64,000 nucleotides of DNA from Croceivirga sp. (GCA_028284665.1 JANQRG010000006.1:46667-110666); one strand, 5' to 3'. Shown: positions 24,964 through 34,245, counted from the stretch's first letter. Notes: generated from the sequence alone by a model not told the origin. Made by a program: numbers and translations.

Positions 24964-25316
24964 GCGATATGAGCAACATCAACCCCTTGTATCACAATGC
25001 TTTTGGCGTAGCCTTTGAATGGAAGCGGTGCCCGGCAAAGAAAATGTACAAAGTGCAGTTGGTGTTCCGGGACACGGGATTGCAGCTGTCGTTGGAAGAG
25101 TTGCAACAGTTCTCCAAAACGATTACCACGACCCTTAGTAATGTGCCTTTGTGCGAGCATTGTGGTCAGGATGAGACCTGCAGGGCCTTATTACTTGAAA
25201 CCCCGATACACCAGGTAAGCTTTGCGATGAGTTTGAAAGAACTTAAGGCGCTTAATGAATTGGTGGAGGGTACCCTCTTTCAGTTGAGTCTCAATAATTT
25301 GTTGAAGAATAGTTAA
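24960..25316 (+). CDS. Small conserved Cys-containing protein, unknown
   Basis: 118 residues, no signal peptide or helix for the membrane. It has Cys40-type single residues early (WKRCPAKKMYKVQL) and a cluster LCEHCGQDETCRALL that could bind a metal. The C-terminal half is amphipathic helix. The ATG overlaps the stop of the FMN-binding gene as ATGA, so expression is coupled. Family name not certain. Confidence 0.7.
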   Translation: MSDMSNINPLYHNAFGVAFEWKRCPAKKMYKVQLVFRDTGLQLSLEELQQFSKTITTTLSNVPLCEHCGQDETCRALLLETPIHQVSFAMSLKELKALNELVEGTLFQLSLNNLLKNS

Positions 25317-25359
25317 GGCTATTCGAATTTCTTGACTACATTCCCAAAAAGAATACTTC

Positions 25360-25854
25360 ATGCATCTTAAGGGAAAGCTAGTTGACGCCTCTCGTGAAAT
25401 AAAAATCCTTATCGTGATCTACCTGGTAATTACCAGTATCGGGGTTTTGTCCGCACTCCAATTTGTTGATCTTACCACCTCCGGAACACCAAAGGGGATA
25501 CAGGAGAACTATTTGGGGAACGAGGAGGATCCGGAGGCTACTGATATGAAGTTTATGATGAGCGAACGGCAGATACTGAACATCGTACATGCCCACATGC
25601 TCTCCATGGGCATGTTGTTTTTTATCCTTGCCCTATTGGTGGCCACCACTCCAATAGGAGGATTACTTCGGAAAACCCTGCTTTTTGAACCTCTGGTTTC
25701 GGTATTCCTCACCTTTGGTGGGATTTATTGGCTTTGGAAAGGGATCTTATGGATGCGCTATGTGGTGATGATCTCTGGTGTACTGATGACGCTATCCTAT
25801 ATTGTTTCCCTGGTGATCTTGTTGTATTGGTTGTTTAACCGGAAAAGGGTGTAA
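25360..25854 (+). CDS. Four-helix membrane protein, unknown
   Basis: 164 residues with an N-terminal helix (KILIVIYLVITSIGVLSALQ), a periplasmic-type loop with acidic residues, a helix beginning IVHAHMLSMGMLFFILALLV that has two His in line (HAHMLSMG), and two further helices. The His-bearing helix could bind haem, although no second ligand pair is obvious. It ends the DUF6607 operon, 43 bp behind the Cys-containing gene, and is followed by a terminator. A role as membrane electron carrier to the FMN protein is an open idea. Confidence 0.68.
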   Translation: MHLKGKLVDASREIKILIVIYLVITSIGVLSALQFVDLTTSGTPKGIQENYLGNEEDPEATDMKFMMSERQILNIVHAHMLSMGMLFFILALLVATTPIGGLLRKTLLFEPLVSVFLTFGGIYWLWKGILWMRYVVMISGVLMTLSYIVSLVILLYWLFNRKRV

Positions 25855-25887
25855 AGGCCATCTTATCCATTGTTTTTGTTTACTACA

Positions 25888-25947
25888 TAGGAGTTGAGAT
25901 TTCGCAACCTCCAGTTGTTTTGCAATATCCGGTTAGGAATGGCAGTA
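25888..25947. repeat. Decayed half of palindromic repeat R1
   Basis: TTGAGATTTCGCAACC through TTGCAATATCCGGTTAGGAATGGC parallels the left half of copies a and c (AGATTTCTCACGC, then TTCGCAATATCCGGTTCGAAATGAC). No matching right half is seen. Confidence 0.45.
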
Positions 25948-25954
25948 GAATTTT

Positions 25955-25983
25955 AAAAGACAGGTCATTGACCTGTCTTTTTT
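25955..25983 (+). terminator. Terminator of the DUF6607-FMN operon
   Basis: AAAAGACAGGTCA TTGACCTGTC TTTTTT, about 100 bp after the last stop codon; stem of nine to ten pairs with a T run. Confidence 0.8.
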
Positions 25984-26006
25984 GTTTGCAGTGATCAAAA
26001 GTAATC

Positions 26007-26179
26007 GCTCCTCCCTTTTTTAAAGGGAGGTGATCGAATCCCAATGTCTATTGGAAGAGATCGGAGGGATTTTCTTTCAATCTCCCCTTTCTTCGTCCTT
26101 GCTGTCCGAATTCATCCCCTCCCCGCCTGCCATCATTCTTTTATTCAGTACGCGGGCAGGTTTTCAAAAGAGGGGAGCT
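26007..26179 (+). repeat. Intergenic repeat R2, longest copy
   Basis: Opens with GCTCCTCCC and its complement GGGAGG close by, then ATCGGAGGGATT, TCAATCTCCCCTTTCTTCG, GTCCGAATTCATCCCC, CCTGCCATCATT and ends GAGGGGAGCT. The copy at 12911-13042 is the same in reverse, lacking the CCTGCCATCATT part; 424-489 holds only that last part. It fills the gap between the membrane-protein gene and the SH3 gene. Confidence 0.7.
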
Positions 26180-26195
26180 ATATGCATTTTTCCTC

Positions 26196-27014
26196 CTACA
26201 ACTCTGACTTTGCGTTATAGTCCGGATATAAATTTCCATTGGCCCAGGTGAGTTCCCGGGTTTCTTTGGTGATTTTCTTCCAGCTGCTTTTCTCATCCAG
26301 ATACGCTCCCTGTTCTTTTTTGAATAGGATCTTTCCCTCCAGGCCATGATCGTCTTCGGGAAAGATAAATTCCTCCCAGGAGTAATACACACCGGCATCG
26401 GAGACCTGCGATAATCGGGCTACCTGGTGCAGCCCGTCTTGCTGTTGGAAGAGGTAAATACCACCTCCTTCGCTACCACAACCTTCGGCCACATAGTCCA
26501 CCAACAGGATGCCCTCTACACCGGGCACTCCTTTTGTACCCAAGTGGGATAGATAAAATTGCGTATTGCCCAATCGGGTGGACTTTTCGGAAAATGAACC
26601 GTCTTCAACAAGGGTTCGGATCAACAGATAGTCCTGGTCGCTGGTCTTTGACCGGCCAAAGAGATGTATCTGGTCGTTGATCACTTTTCGTTCTATCGCC
26701 ATCAAACCTCCCAACACATAGCCTTCCATACCCTTGTACCCCACCTTGTAAAAATGGGAATCCATGCCCTTGTAGCGCCAGGAATGTTCGTGCTTTCCTA
26801 AAACTACCAATTGTGTACCGATCTTTAGGGTTTTCAATACTTTGGATTTGATTGTCGGTGCCTCGCGCAATTGCACCTGGTCTCCGAACAGGTAAACGAC
26901 TTCCCCGGACTCAAAACCACAATCATCATAGCTACAGTGGAGTTTTTGCTGGGCGTTTACAAACAAACAGATGGTTAGTAAGGTAAGGATGGATAACATC
27001 TGTTTTGTTTTCAT
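26196..27014 (-). CDS. Exported protein with bacterial SH3 domain
   Basis: 272 residues, signal peptide ending near LFVNAQQ. After a short Cys pair (LHCSYDDCGF) comes an SH3b-like stretch: VQLREAPTIKSKVLKTLKIG, then HSWRYKG and KGMEGYVLGG, which is the usual SH3_3 ending GYV. The C-terminal 150 residues are beta-rich and not recognised. SH3b domains bind peptidoglycan or other ligands outside the cytoplasm. Stand-alone gene. Confidence 0.75.
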   Translation of the reverse strand: MKTKQMLSILTLLTICLFVNAQQKLHCSYDDCGFESGEVVYLFGDQVQLREAPTIKSKVLKTLKIGTQLVVLGKHEHSWRYKGMDSHFYKVGYKGMEGYVLGGLMAIERKVINDQIHLFGRSKTSDQDYLLIRTLVEDGSFSEKSTRLGNTQFYLSHLGTKGVPGVEGILLVDYVAEGCGSEGGGIYLFQQQDGLHQVARLSQVSDAGVYYSWEEFIFPEDDHGLEGKILFKKEQGAYLDEKSSWKKITKETRELTWANGNLYPDYNAKSEL

Positions 27015-27124
27015 CAGAATACGATTTAAAATTTATAATGAACGTTGTAGTACTTACGCGCACGCAGCAGAAGAAAGCTTTGTCCGACGACAAATAGCAC
27101 GGTTTCTTCGTTCAACTACTTAAA

Positions 27125-27847
27125 TTATAAAATCGTTAACAGCGCATGGTAGGCTATACCTGTTAAAATGGCGAGGCCAAAACTGAGAAGGGTGCCAATG
27201 AGTACGTATTCCGTGAGTTTACGGTTTTTCCCTTTATTGAGATCCCCAAAGCGAAACACGGATTTTGCGGCGATGAGCAGACCAATGGCCGCCCATTGGT
27301 TGCCTAGGATAAAGCCAAAGACAAACAAACGCTCTAACATGCCGATATACTTACCCGCATCTCGTAAGGAGGCACCTTCACCGTTGTCGTCTTCGGCAAT
27401 TTCTTTGATGTAGGGTGCCAATAATAATTTCATTACGATAGCTGCCACAAAGGTGACAAAGACGATGCAAGTAACCAGTAACAGGGTGCTTTTGGAGGAC
27501 AGGAACCCCAAATTCAACTCATAGGGTGTGATACCATAAACTACCCCGGCAATGACTGCCAAATGCAGGAACTGATCCATAAGAAATAGCCATCTGTGAT
27601 TGCGATCATTGCGCAACAGGAGTTTTCCCAGATCGATCAGGTAGTGGGAAATGATAATTATAGCAACAGCCCATAGGTAGTGCAGTTGAAGTAGGATCAA
27701 CAGCAGCACTAAGTGTACGCCTATATGCCAATAGAGGTATTTAGAGCGAAAAGTGTTAGCACGTTTATGCGCGACCCATTTGGAAGATTGTAAGGCAAAA
27801 TCCCCTAGAAAATGGGCAAGGATCAATTTGAGGGCGATGAGTGTCAT
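27125..27847 (-). CDS. DUF3307 membrane protein, partner of SatD
   Basis: 240 residues, six or seven helices. KLILAHFLGDFALQSSKWVAHKR at the start and HIGVHLVLLLILLQLHYLW with HYLIDLGK and FLMDQFLHL are the recurring His/Asp motifs of DUF3307, suggesting a metal-dependent membrane activity of unknown kind. Overlaps the satD stop by 4 bp, a gene pair that is widely kept together. Confidence 0.88.
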   Translation of the reverse strand: MTLIALKLILAHFLGDFALQSSKWVAHKRANTFRSKYLYWHIGVHLVLLLILLQLHYLWAVAIIIISHYLIDLGKLLLRNDRNHRWLFLMDQFLHLAVIAGVVYGITPYELNLGFLSSKSTLLLVTCIVFVTFVAAIVMKLLLAPYIKEIAEDDNGEGASLRDAGKYIGMLERLFVFGFILGNQWAAIGLLIAAKSVFRFGDLNKGKNRKLTEYVLIGTLLSFGLAILTGIAYHALLTIL

Positions 27848-28452
27848 AGTTTCGTCACTTCATTTTGGTAGTACTCAAGGAGTTGTTTTATTTCGTCGTA
27901 ACCCGCTCGTATTAAGGCTTCACTAATGGTACTCTGGGATTTTTCCAATTTGGTTGCCAATGCGTGCTGATTATCCTTGGGATGCTCTATAGCGGTTTTT
28001 ACAATGCGTGATGTAGCGGGCATCCAGTGGTCCATGGTTAGTGCGGCAAGACGTATCATAAGGTTAAGAGTGGTATCGAATTCGGTGTTGCCGGATTGTA
28101 TGGCCAAATGTTGCTTTTTGAGCTGTTGAAAGCACTCCCCGGAACGGATAAATGCCGTCCCATTGGACTCTGTGATGGTTGTGGCCTGGTAGTCTTTTTC
28201 TCCTAACCCAATGCCCATGCGTATGTCTATACCCTTTTTCTGTTTCAGACTGGCCTTGATGTGGAAGGCTGCTTTTAGAGCATCGGCTGGAGTCACTTCC
28301 AATTGGAAACTATCTCCGCGGTAGATTTCCCATTGTAGTGGTTCGCTACCGTAACGTTTGAGGGTTGCCTTCAAGGGAGATAGCCACACTTTGGGAGAGG
28401 TTTCTCTGGAGTTGATCACATCTCCTGTTACAATGGCAGTGGTGACAGACAT
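27844..28452 (-). CDS. SatD-family regulator
   Basis: 202 residues. The N-terminal part (TAIVTGDVINSRE, YRGDSFQLEV, DIRMGIGLGE, AFIRSGECFQ) is the SatD fold, distantly nucleotide-cyclase-like. The C-terminus is a helix-turn-helix: NQHALATKLEKSQSTISEALIRAGY. A DNA-binding role is therefore likely. The region immediately upstream holds five inverted repeats, the first of which nearly touches the start codon, so SatD may repress its own operon. Cytoplasmic. Confidence 0.87.
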   Translation of the reverse strand: MSVTTAIVTGDVINSRETSPKVWLSPLKATLKRYGSEPLQWEIYRGDSFQLEVTPADALKAAFHIKASLKQKKGIDIRMGIGLGEKDYQATTITESNGTAFIRSGECFQQLKKQHLAIQSGNTEFDTTLNLMIRLAALTMDHWMPATSRIVKTAIEHPKDNQHALATKLEKSQSTISEALIRAGYDEIKQLLEYYQNEVTKL

Positions 28453-28458
28453 AGGGCA

Positions 28459-28593
28459 AATATCGGTCTTTTAAACGATATTTCAAAATATCGGTAAAAT
28501 AAGCGATATTTTGAAATATCTGTAAAAAAGCAGATAATTATGAATATCGTCTTTTTAAACGATATCCGGAAATACAGGTAAAACCAACGATAG
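28459..28593 (-). promoter_or_regulatory. Array of five inverted repeats upstream of satD (putative operators)
   Basis: Five units with the form ATATCG, about ten bases, CGATAT start at 28459, 28487, 28516, 28544 and 28572, a period of about 28 bp. Units 1, 2 and 4 have perfect arms; unit 3 reads ATATCT/AGATAA and unit 5 ATACAG/CGATAG. The spacer is A/T-rich and often starts GT. Because the period is close to whole helical turns (2.7), bound dimers would form a regular filament. It ends about 140 bp from the PhoD start, and thus could also affect that gene. Confidence 0.75.
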
Positions 28594-28736
28594 CCCTGAG
28601 CTTGTTGTAAAACTTGTACTACAACTTAACATAAAACGAACACTTACCCCAGCATCCTTAATTATCCGGTAATATTCTCCTAACCGAAACGGCATGTGGG
28701 TTTGGTAGCTTTAGCTAAACCTGAGAACACTTAAAA

Positions 28737-30479
28737 ATGGAAAGGAAAATACAATCGAGAAGGGCCTTTTTGGCCAAATCTATTCTGGCCTCGGGAGGGG
28801 TCATACTTACTTCACAGTTGGCGGCTTGCAATAAACTGGACGATTTTCTAGGGGATGGTGATGATGGGGACGGCGTACCACGATTTTTGCATGGCGTAGG
28901 CAGTTTTGACCCAATAGCCAACGCGGTGATCATCTGGACACGCTTCACGCCAACCGCTGAAGAGGTGAATGAATTTATTCAAATTGACTGGCAGGTGGCC
29001 ACCGATGCCGGCTTTAATAATGTAGTTAAAGAAGGGTTGCAGTATGCTTCGGCAGAAAACGACTTCACCATTGTACAAGACGTGACGGGATTGGCGCCCA
29101 ATGGTAGCTACTATTATCGTTTTATGCAAAAGGATTTGGGGGTGTATTCCCTGGTTGGGGAAACGATCACCCTTCCTGAGGCCAATGCTACTGTGGACAG
29201 TCTTAAGGTAGCGTTTTGCTCCTGTAGCAATTATCCGGCAGGCTTGTTCAATGTGTACGATGCGATGGCCAAGAGCGACGCCGATATTATCCTGCACCTG
29301 GGGGATTATATTTATGAATACGAGGTAGGGGGCTATGGTACCAATGAGAATACCACTCCTTTGGGCAGGGAACACGATCCGGTAACGGAAATTCTGACCC
29401 TGGAGGATTATCGCCTGCGATATCGCCAGTACCGAACCGACGAAGGCCTGATGCTGGCGCACCAGAAAAAGCCCTTTATTGTAGTTTGGGATGATCATGA
29501 GATCACCAATGACGCCTACAGGGACGGCGCCGAAAATCATGACCCTTCCGAAGGGGACTATCAGGCACGGCTGCAACGTGCTATCAAAGTGCACGGGGAA
29601 TACCTCCCCGTACGTACGGATACCGAAGGGATCATCTATCGCAATTTTGAATATGGCAATTTGGTGAATCTGGTGATGCTGGATACCCGAATTGTAGGAA
29701 GGGATCGGCAATTGAGTTTTACCGATTTTTTCGGAGCGGACGGTTCCTTTGATTTTAACGGATTTGGTGCTGCCTTGTTTGATCCCACACGAGCGTTAAT
29801 GGGTCAAGAACAGCTGGCCTGGACCGCAAGTGCGGTTGGTGGGAGCAATGCCAAATGGCAGGTGCTGGGGCAACAGGTACTGATGGGCACTATGACGGTT
29901 CCTGCCGAGTTATTGATCCTGATCGGGCAGGTTGCCGGCGGAGATACTTCCCCGGAAACGCTGGGAGCGTTGCAGACGGCGATCGTAGACCTCTCTGCCT
30001 TAAAGGCACGGTCGCTAGCCGGAGATCCTACCTTAACTCCGGAAGAGTTGGCTCGACTTGAGGCCCAGGTGCCTTACAACCTGGATGCCTGGGATGGCTA
30101 TTTTGCAGAAAGGGAGCAGCTCTACGCCATTTTAAATGGAAAAAATACAGTGGTTTTTGCAGGAGATACGCATAACGCCTGGCATAACGTACTCACGGAC
30201 CTGAACGGTATTAAGATAGGGGAGGAATTTGCCTGCCCTTCTGTAACCTCTCCGGGATTTGAAGGGATCTTTGGTTCTGACCCGGCAACTATAGCTGGGA
30301 TAGAACAAGCATTCACCTTACTCATAGATGGGTTGCAATACTTTGATGCGAGTCAGCGGGGGTATGTACTTGCTGAATTTACTGCGGGAGCGGCAATGGC
30401 CTCCTATCGTTTTATAGACAACATCGGTGCTGCGGTTTACACTGAAACTGAGGGTAACGTCGCCAGCTTTACGGTATAG
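28737..30479 (+). CDS. PhoD-like alkaline phosphatase/phosphodiesterase, Tat lipoprotein
   Basis: 580 residues. The N-terminus has a twin-arginine motif (SRRAFLAKS, 7-15) and a lipobox LAAC with Cys31, so it is probably folded before export and then lipid-anchored. PhoD-type motifs: FCSCSNYPAGLFNVYDA, LHLGDYIYEY, VWDDHEITND, and AGDTHNAWHNVL near the end, giving the Asp/His/Asn metal ligands. Releases phosphate from phosphomonoesters/diesters. Stand-alone, terminator behind it. Confidence 0.92.
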   Translation: MERKIQSRRAFLAKSILASGGVILTSQLAACNKLDDFLGDGDDGDGVPRFLHGVGSFDPIANAVIIWTRFTPTAEEVNEFIQIDWQVATDAGFNNVVKEGLQYASAENDFTIVQDVTGLAPNGSYYYRFMQKDLGVYSLVGETITLPEANATVDSLKVAFCSCSNYPAGLFNVYDAMAKSDADIILHLGDYIYEYEVGGYGTNENTTPLGREHDPVTEILTLEDYRLRYRQYRTDEGLMLAHQKKPFIVVWDDHEITNDAYRDGAENHDPSEGDYQARLQRAIKVHGEYLPVRTDTEGIIYRNFEYGNLVNLVMLDTRIVGRDRQLSFTDFFGADGSFDFNGFGAALFDPTRALMGQEQLAWTASAVGGSNAKWQVLGQQVLMGTMTVPAELLILIGQVAGGDTSPETLGALQTAIVDLSALKARSLAGDPTLTPEELARLEAQVPYNLDAWDGYFAEREQLYAILNGKNTVVFAGDTHNAWHNVLTDLNGIKIGEEFACPSVTSPGFEGIFGSDPATIAGIEQAFTLLIDGLQYFDASQRGYVLAEFTAGAAMASYRFIDNIGAAVYTETEGNVASFTV

Positions 30480-30505
30480 CCATAGTGCTATCGAAATCAT
30501 AAAAG

Positions 30506-30545
30506 AAGCCCCTTGTATCCCTAAAAGAGTGGGAGCAAGGGGCTT
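30506..30545. terminator. Bidirectional terminator between PhoD and Spy-like genes
   Basis: AAGCCCCTTG and CAAGGGGCTT, a ten-bp perfect stem with a 20-base loop. T/A stretches on both sides are short. Placed between convergent genes. Confidence 0.65.
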
Positions 30546-30564
30546 TCCAATCAACAAAAAAACA

Positions 30565-31026
30565 CTACCCTCTTCTGCTTTGTCTTTTCATTTTCTTATG
30601 TTCATGAACCTTAGCCTGCTTGTGCAATTGCATTTTCTTCCATAGGTCATACTGCTCGTCGTTCAGTATCTTTTTTAATGTTTCCTGCTGTGCGATCATC
30701 CGGTCCAACCGGGCATTTTCCATATCGTAACGCTCCTCTGCCGTAGGCTTTTTTAGTTCCCCAGCCTCTCTTTTTTTCTGGATTTCCTCCATTTTGTTCT
30801 TGCGAAACGCAACATTCTCCAGATTTAACTCCATGATTTGTTCCTGTTGTCTTTCGTTTAGATCAAGTGCCAACGTCATTTTCTTGGTTTTCAAAGTGGC
30901 CACTTGTTCTACGGAGAGTTCATTTAGGGCATCCAAATGCTGACCGGCATGTCTTCCCTGTCGCTGCCCAAACGCAATAGCTCCCATAAAGAGGGCTATC
31001 ACTACCAATGGTTTTACTACTTTCAT
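30565..31026 (-). CDS. Spy/CpxP-like periplasmic helical protein
   Basis: 153 residues: signal peptide (LVVIALFMGAIAFGQ) followed by almost only charged amphipathic helix, with LALDLNERQQEQIMELN and TLKKILNDEQYDLWKKM resembling the LTxxQ repeats of Spy/CpxP. Such proteins act as periplasmic chaperones or heavy-metal sensors. His- and Met-rich at both ends (GRHAGQHLDA, KVHEHKKMK). The 59-aa gene lies 102 bp upstream on the same strand. Confidence 0.72.
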   Translation of the reverse strand: MKVVKPLVVIALFMGAIAFGQRQGRHAGQHLDALNELSVEQVATLKTKKMTLALDLNERQQEQIMELNLENVAFRKNKMEEIQKKREAGELKKPTAEERYDMENARLDRMIAQQETLKKILNDEQYDLWKKMQLHKQAKVHEHKKMKRQSRRG

Positions 31027-31128
31027 GATATTTATTTTTTTGATTTCACCTTTTTGACCTGGATCGGCAGCAAAGGTTTAATATCACGAAGGGTTTTGTG
31101 ATGCTTTTAACAAATGGAATGGAAAAGC

Positions 31129-31308
31129 TTATTCCTTATTATCTTCTTCTCCCTCAAGCTCGGCAGGTTGTTCTACCTCCAAATCGGCAACAGAAGAAGT
31201 TGATAAAGTATCCTGAAGCATTTGGTTTTGCTCCATATGGTAATATACCGCTGCTGCGGCTATAAAAATACTTAGATAAATAAGGCTTTTGATTTTGTAG
31301 GCTTTCAT
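31129..31308 (-). CDS. Small single-helix membrane protein, 59 residues
   Basis: ATG at 31306-31308; the product has the basic start MKAYKIKS, a hydrophobic segment LIYLSIFIAAAAVYYH, and an acidic tail ending EEDNKE with TAA at 31129-31131. It could be a membrane-anchored small protein. It is followed on the same strand by the Spy-like gene. No family recognised; the coding call rests on the compositional layout. Confidence 0.6.
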   Translation of the reverse strand: MKAYKIKSLIYLSIFIAAAAVYYHMEQNQMLQDTLSTSSVADLEVEQPAELEGEEDNKE

Positions 31309-31475
31309 AGGTAAGATTTTGGAATATCTAATTTACGAAAACGATACATGTGCTTTGAGAATATGTTGTGAACATCCGAAAAGTGGTGGTGAAAGGAAAA
31401 AAACCAACGACAAAAAAAGGCAAACCATTGGTTTGCCTGTAATTTTAGGAAAGCTCGTGAATTTTCTTACAGCAA

Positions 31476-33986
31476 CTATCCGTTCGGATTTAGCACGTTA
31501 TCTATTCGTTCCAGGGCGTCCTGCAAATGGTAACGACTCATGGTGTCAGCTACCCGGGATAAGCCATTAGTAATGTCCCGCTTTAGATTTTTTAATTCGG
31601 CGCGAGCCACACTGCGAATATCGGATTGGCTGGTGTTTACCACAGTAGACTTTCGGTACCCTCCGAAATCCGGCAGCTTTTTTTGATTTTCTGCAGTCAT
31701 AAGATATTCCAATCGATCAATATGGGCTTTTTGCAGATTTCTTCTATAGGTATCGATGGTTTTACCGCTTCGGGTTTCGGACCATAACCCCCTTCGCATA
31801 TCCCGCATCATCGCCAACAAACTATAAGCCCCATTCCCATTTATAGTCTCATTTTCTATTAGCCGTGCCATTTTTCCCAGATGTAGGATGTTGTTCAGCG
31901 TTCGCACTTGCAGGGCACGTATCCGTTCTACAGAACCGGAGTATTCTACCTTGTTAAAGATCTCAGGGTCGATCAACCATTCCGGTGTTTCAAAAAGCTG
32001 TTGCTGGATAAATTCCATGCAGTTTTTCTGATGTGTCTTATCCACATGGATGTACACCGCTCCTTCCTGATCTGCGGTTTTATAGTATTCGTAGACACCT
32101 CCAATGTTGTTGGAAACATGACCCATATAGCGTCTGAACTGTGCTACGACCTGGCCATACATAGTTTCTAAATCTTCGTAATCCTTTCCGGCTTCTGTGG
32201 TCCATTCCATCAATTTTGGAACAATGCGTTTTAAATTGGCAATGCCATAGGTACTCGCTTTTATGGCATCATCGCCTATATCCTCGGTCTGAGAATTGGG
32301 ATCATGGATATCTCCTACCTGCTGGTGCCCGAATCGGTACATTGGGTCATCGGCATGTTCCATGATCCACTGGTTTAATATGGGTTTTTCATCTTCTGCG
32401 GAGGTATCCAATATAGGGCGGTATCCCCATCGGATAGAATGCTTGTCATAGACCCCGATATCGGGCATAAGGGCCACCCCCTCATCTCCGGGCTGCGCTA
32501 CATAATTAAATCGGGCGTAGTCCATAATGGAAGGTGCGGTACCATATTTTTGTGTGAAGGAAGCGGAACGCAACGAATCTACAGGATACGCCACACTACT
32601 ACCCATATTGTGCGGAAGTCCCAGCGTATGTCCTACTTCGTGGGCGGATACAAATCGGATCAATCTTCCCATCACCTCATTTTTAAACTCCGTGGTACGT
32701 GCCTCTGGATTAATGGCAGCGGTTTGTACAAAGAACCAATTGCGTAATAAGGTCATTACATTATGATACCAGTTAATGTCAGATTCCAGGATTTCCCCGC
32801 TTCTTGGATCACTCACATGAGGGCCATTGGCGTTCGGGATGGGTGAAGCCAAATAGCGTACTACAGAATACCGAACATCCTCGGGAGACCATTCCGGGTC
32901 TTCTTCCGCGGAGGGAGGATCTTTTGCCAAAATTGCATTTTTAAAGCCAGCGGCCTCAAAAGCCACCTGCCAGTCCTCTATACCTTGCTTTATATAAGGA
33001 CGCCATTTTTCCGGTGTCGCACGATCGATATAATAAACGATAGGCTTTTTGGGCTCCACCAATTCTCCTGCCTTAAACTTTTCGATATCAGCGTCTTTCA
33101 CTTCCAGCCGCCAGCGGTCCAGGTAACGCACCGTTTTGCTCTTGTGAGCTTCCAGGCCATAATCCACTTGTCCACGGGCAAACCATCCCACGCGCTCATC
33201 AAAATACCGACGTTTCATCGGTTCCTTAGGTAATAAGATCATTGAATTGTTGATCTCAATAGAAATAGAACCCATACTTTGATTGCTTGGTGGCTCTTTA
33301 GAAGCATAGGTCTTTACATGACGCGCTTCTACATTTAGCGGATAGCTTTTTAGGGATTCAATATAACTGCGATTTCCGTCCAGGCGGCTTACCTTATACT
33401 GTTTTCGGAAACGTTCCGGCATTCCTATAGCGTTCACATCTTTTACAAAAAGATCATCTACGGCGATGACCGTAGCAGGATTTAGGGAATCTTTTGTATT
33501 CAATGCCTTTATATCAAAGGCAAAAAGCACAGGTTCAAAATTGGAATTGACCACCGCCTCGTGAATGGGTAGAGAATCGGCAGCATAGTTCCCATAGGAA
33601 ACTACGCGAAGCAGAACTTTTTTAGGTTTCTTTTCCCATCGTAACACCTGGGTATTGATTTTTCCACCACCAAAACCAATGCCTGTGGCTGTTTTCGAAA
33701 TACGACTCACCATGAGCATCTCCCGGTTGAATAAGGAATCCGGGATCTCATAGTAGTGTTTGTCCCCGACCTGATGGACCGCGAACAACCCTTCATCGGT
33801 TATAGCCTCTTTAGTGATTACCTTATTGTAAGGTTGAATATCTCCTTCTTTCGGTTTTTCCGGAGCTTTTGCTTCTGTTTTCTTTTTCTTCTTTTTAAAT
33901 AATTGGGCATTTGTAGTTTGAAAAGTACCCAGGCAGAGTATCGCAATGAGTACTCCGGAGAAGAGTTTTTGCATCATTTTGGTCAA
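31476..33986 (-). CDS. Zinc-dependent metalloprotease, DUF5117/DUF4953 type
   Basis: 836 residues with a signal peptide (LIAILCLGTFQTTNA). After a Lys-rich stretch the order is DUF5118-like, DUF5117-like (VGDKHYYEIPDSLFNREML), and the peptidase core with HEVGHTLGLPHN at about 449-460, which supplies the three zinc ligands and the catalytic Glu of metzincin-type enzymes, followed by a SIMDYARFNYVAQPGD Met-turn-like segment. Probably envelope-located and involved in protein degradation. Divergent from the repeat-protein gene at 34246 with a 259-bp gap in which nothing else was recognised. Confidence 0.92.
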   Translation of the reverse strand: MTKMMQKLFSGVLIAILCLGTFQTTNAQLFKKKKKKTEAKAPEKPKEGDIQPYNKVITKEAITDEGLFAVHQVGDKHYYEIPDSLFNREMLMVSRISKTATGIGFGGGKINTQVLRWEKKPKKVLLRVVSYGNYAADSLPIHEAVVNSNFEPVLFAFDIKALNTKDSLNPATVIAVDDLFVKDVNAIGMPERFRKQYKVSRLDGNRSYIESLKSYPLNVEARHVKTYASKEPPSNQSMGSISIEINNSMILLPKEPMKRRYFDERVGWFARGQVDYGLEAHKSKTVRYLDRWRLEVKDADIEKFKAGELVEPKKPIVYYIDRATPEKWRPYIKQGIEDWQVAFEAAGFKNAILAKDPPSAEEDPEWSPEDVRYSVVRYLASPIPNANGPHVSDPRSGEILESDINWYHNVMTLLRNWFFVQTAAINPEARTTEFKNEVMGRLIRFVSAHEVGHTLGLPHNMGSSVAYPVDSLRSASFTQKYGTAPSIMDYARFNYVAQPGDEGVALMPDIGVYDKHSIRWGYRPILDTSAEDEKPILNQWIMEHADDPMYRFGHQQVGDIHDPNSQTEDIGDDAIKASTYGIANLKRIVPKLMEWTTEAGKDYEDLETMYGQVVAQFRRYMGHVSNNIGGVYEYYKTADQEGAVYIHVDKTHQKNCMEFIQQQLFETPEWLIDPEIFNKVEYSGSVERIRALQVRTLNNILHLGKMARLIENETINGNGAYSLLAMMRDMRRGLWSETRSGKTIDTYRRNLQKAHIDRLEYLMTAENQKKLPDFGGYRKSTVVNTSQSDIRSVARAELKNLKRDITNGLSRVADTMSRYHLQDALERIDNVLNPNG

Positions 33987-34245
33987 TTTGAATTCGGTCT
34001 AATCGCCCAAAGAACCAAAAAATTAGAAAAGAAAAGTGTTAAAATAGTATTAATAGGAATTTTTTCCCGGACGTATGTTACCCTTCGGGAATACTGCATT
34101 TTACTAGTGGTCCGGCTCAAAACGCCCGGTATACTTGGCGTCAGAGAATATTGAAGTTTTGTTAAAATGAAACACCCAACTGTAACATTTAGAAATTTGC
34201 CCAGTCTTATAGGCATATAACATCAATCATCAAATCAATCGAAAA

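Noticed and set aside
28848..29711. 287-aa frame antisense to PhoD
   Set aside because: Long only because of codon bias in the PhoD gene; no domain seen.
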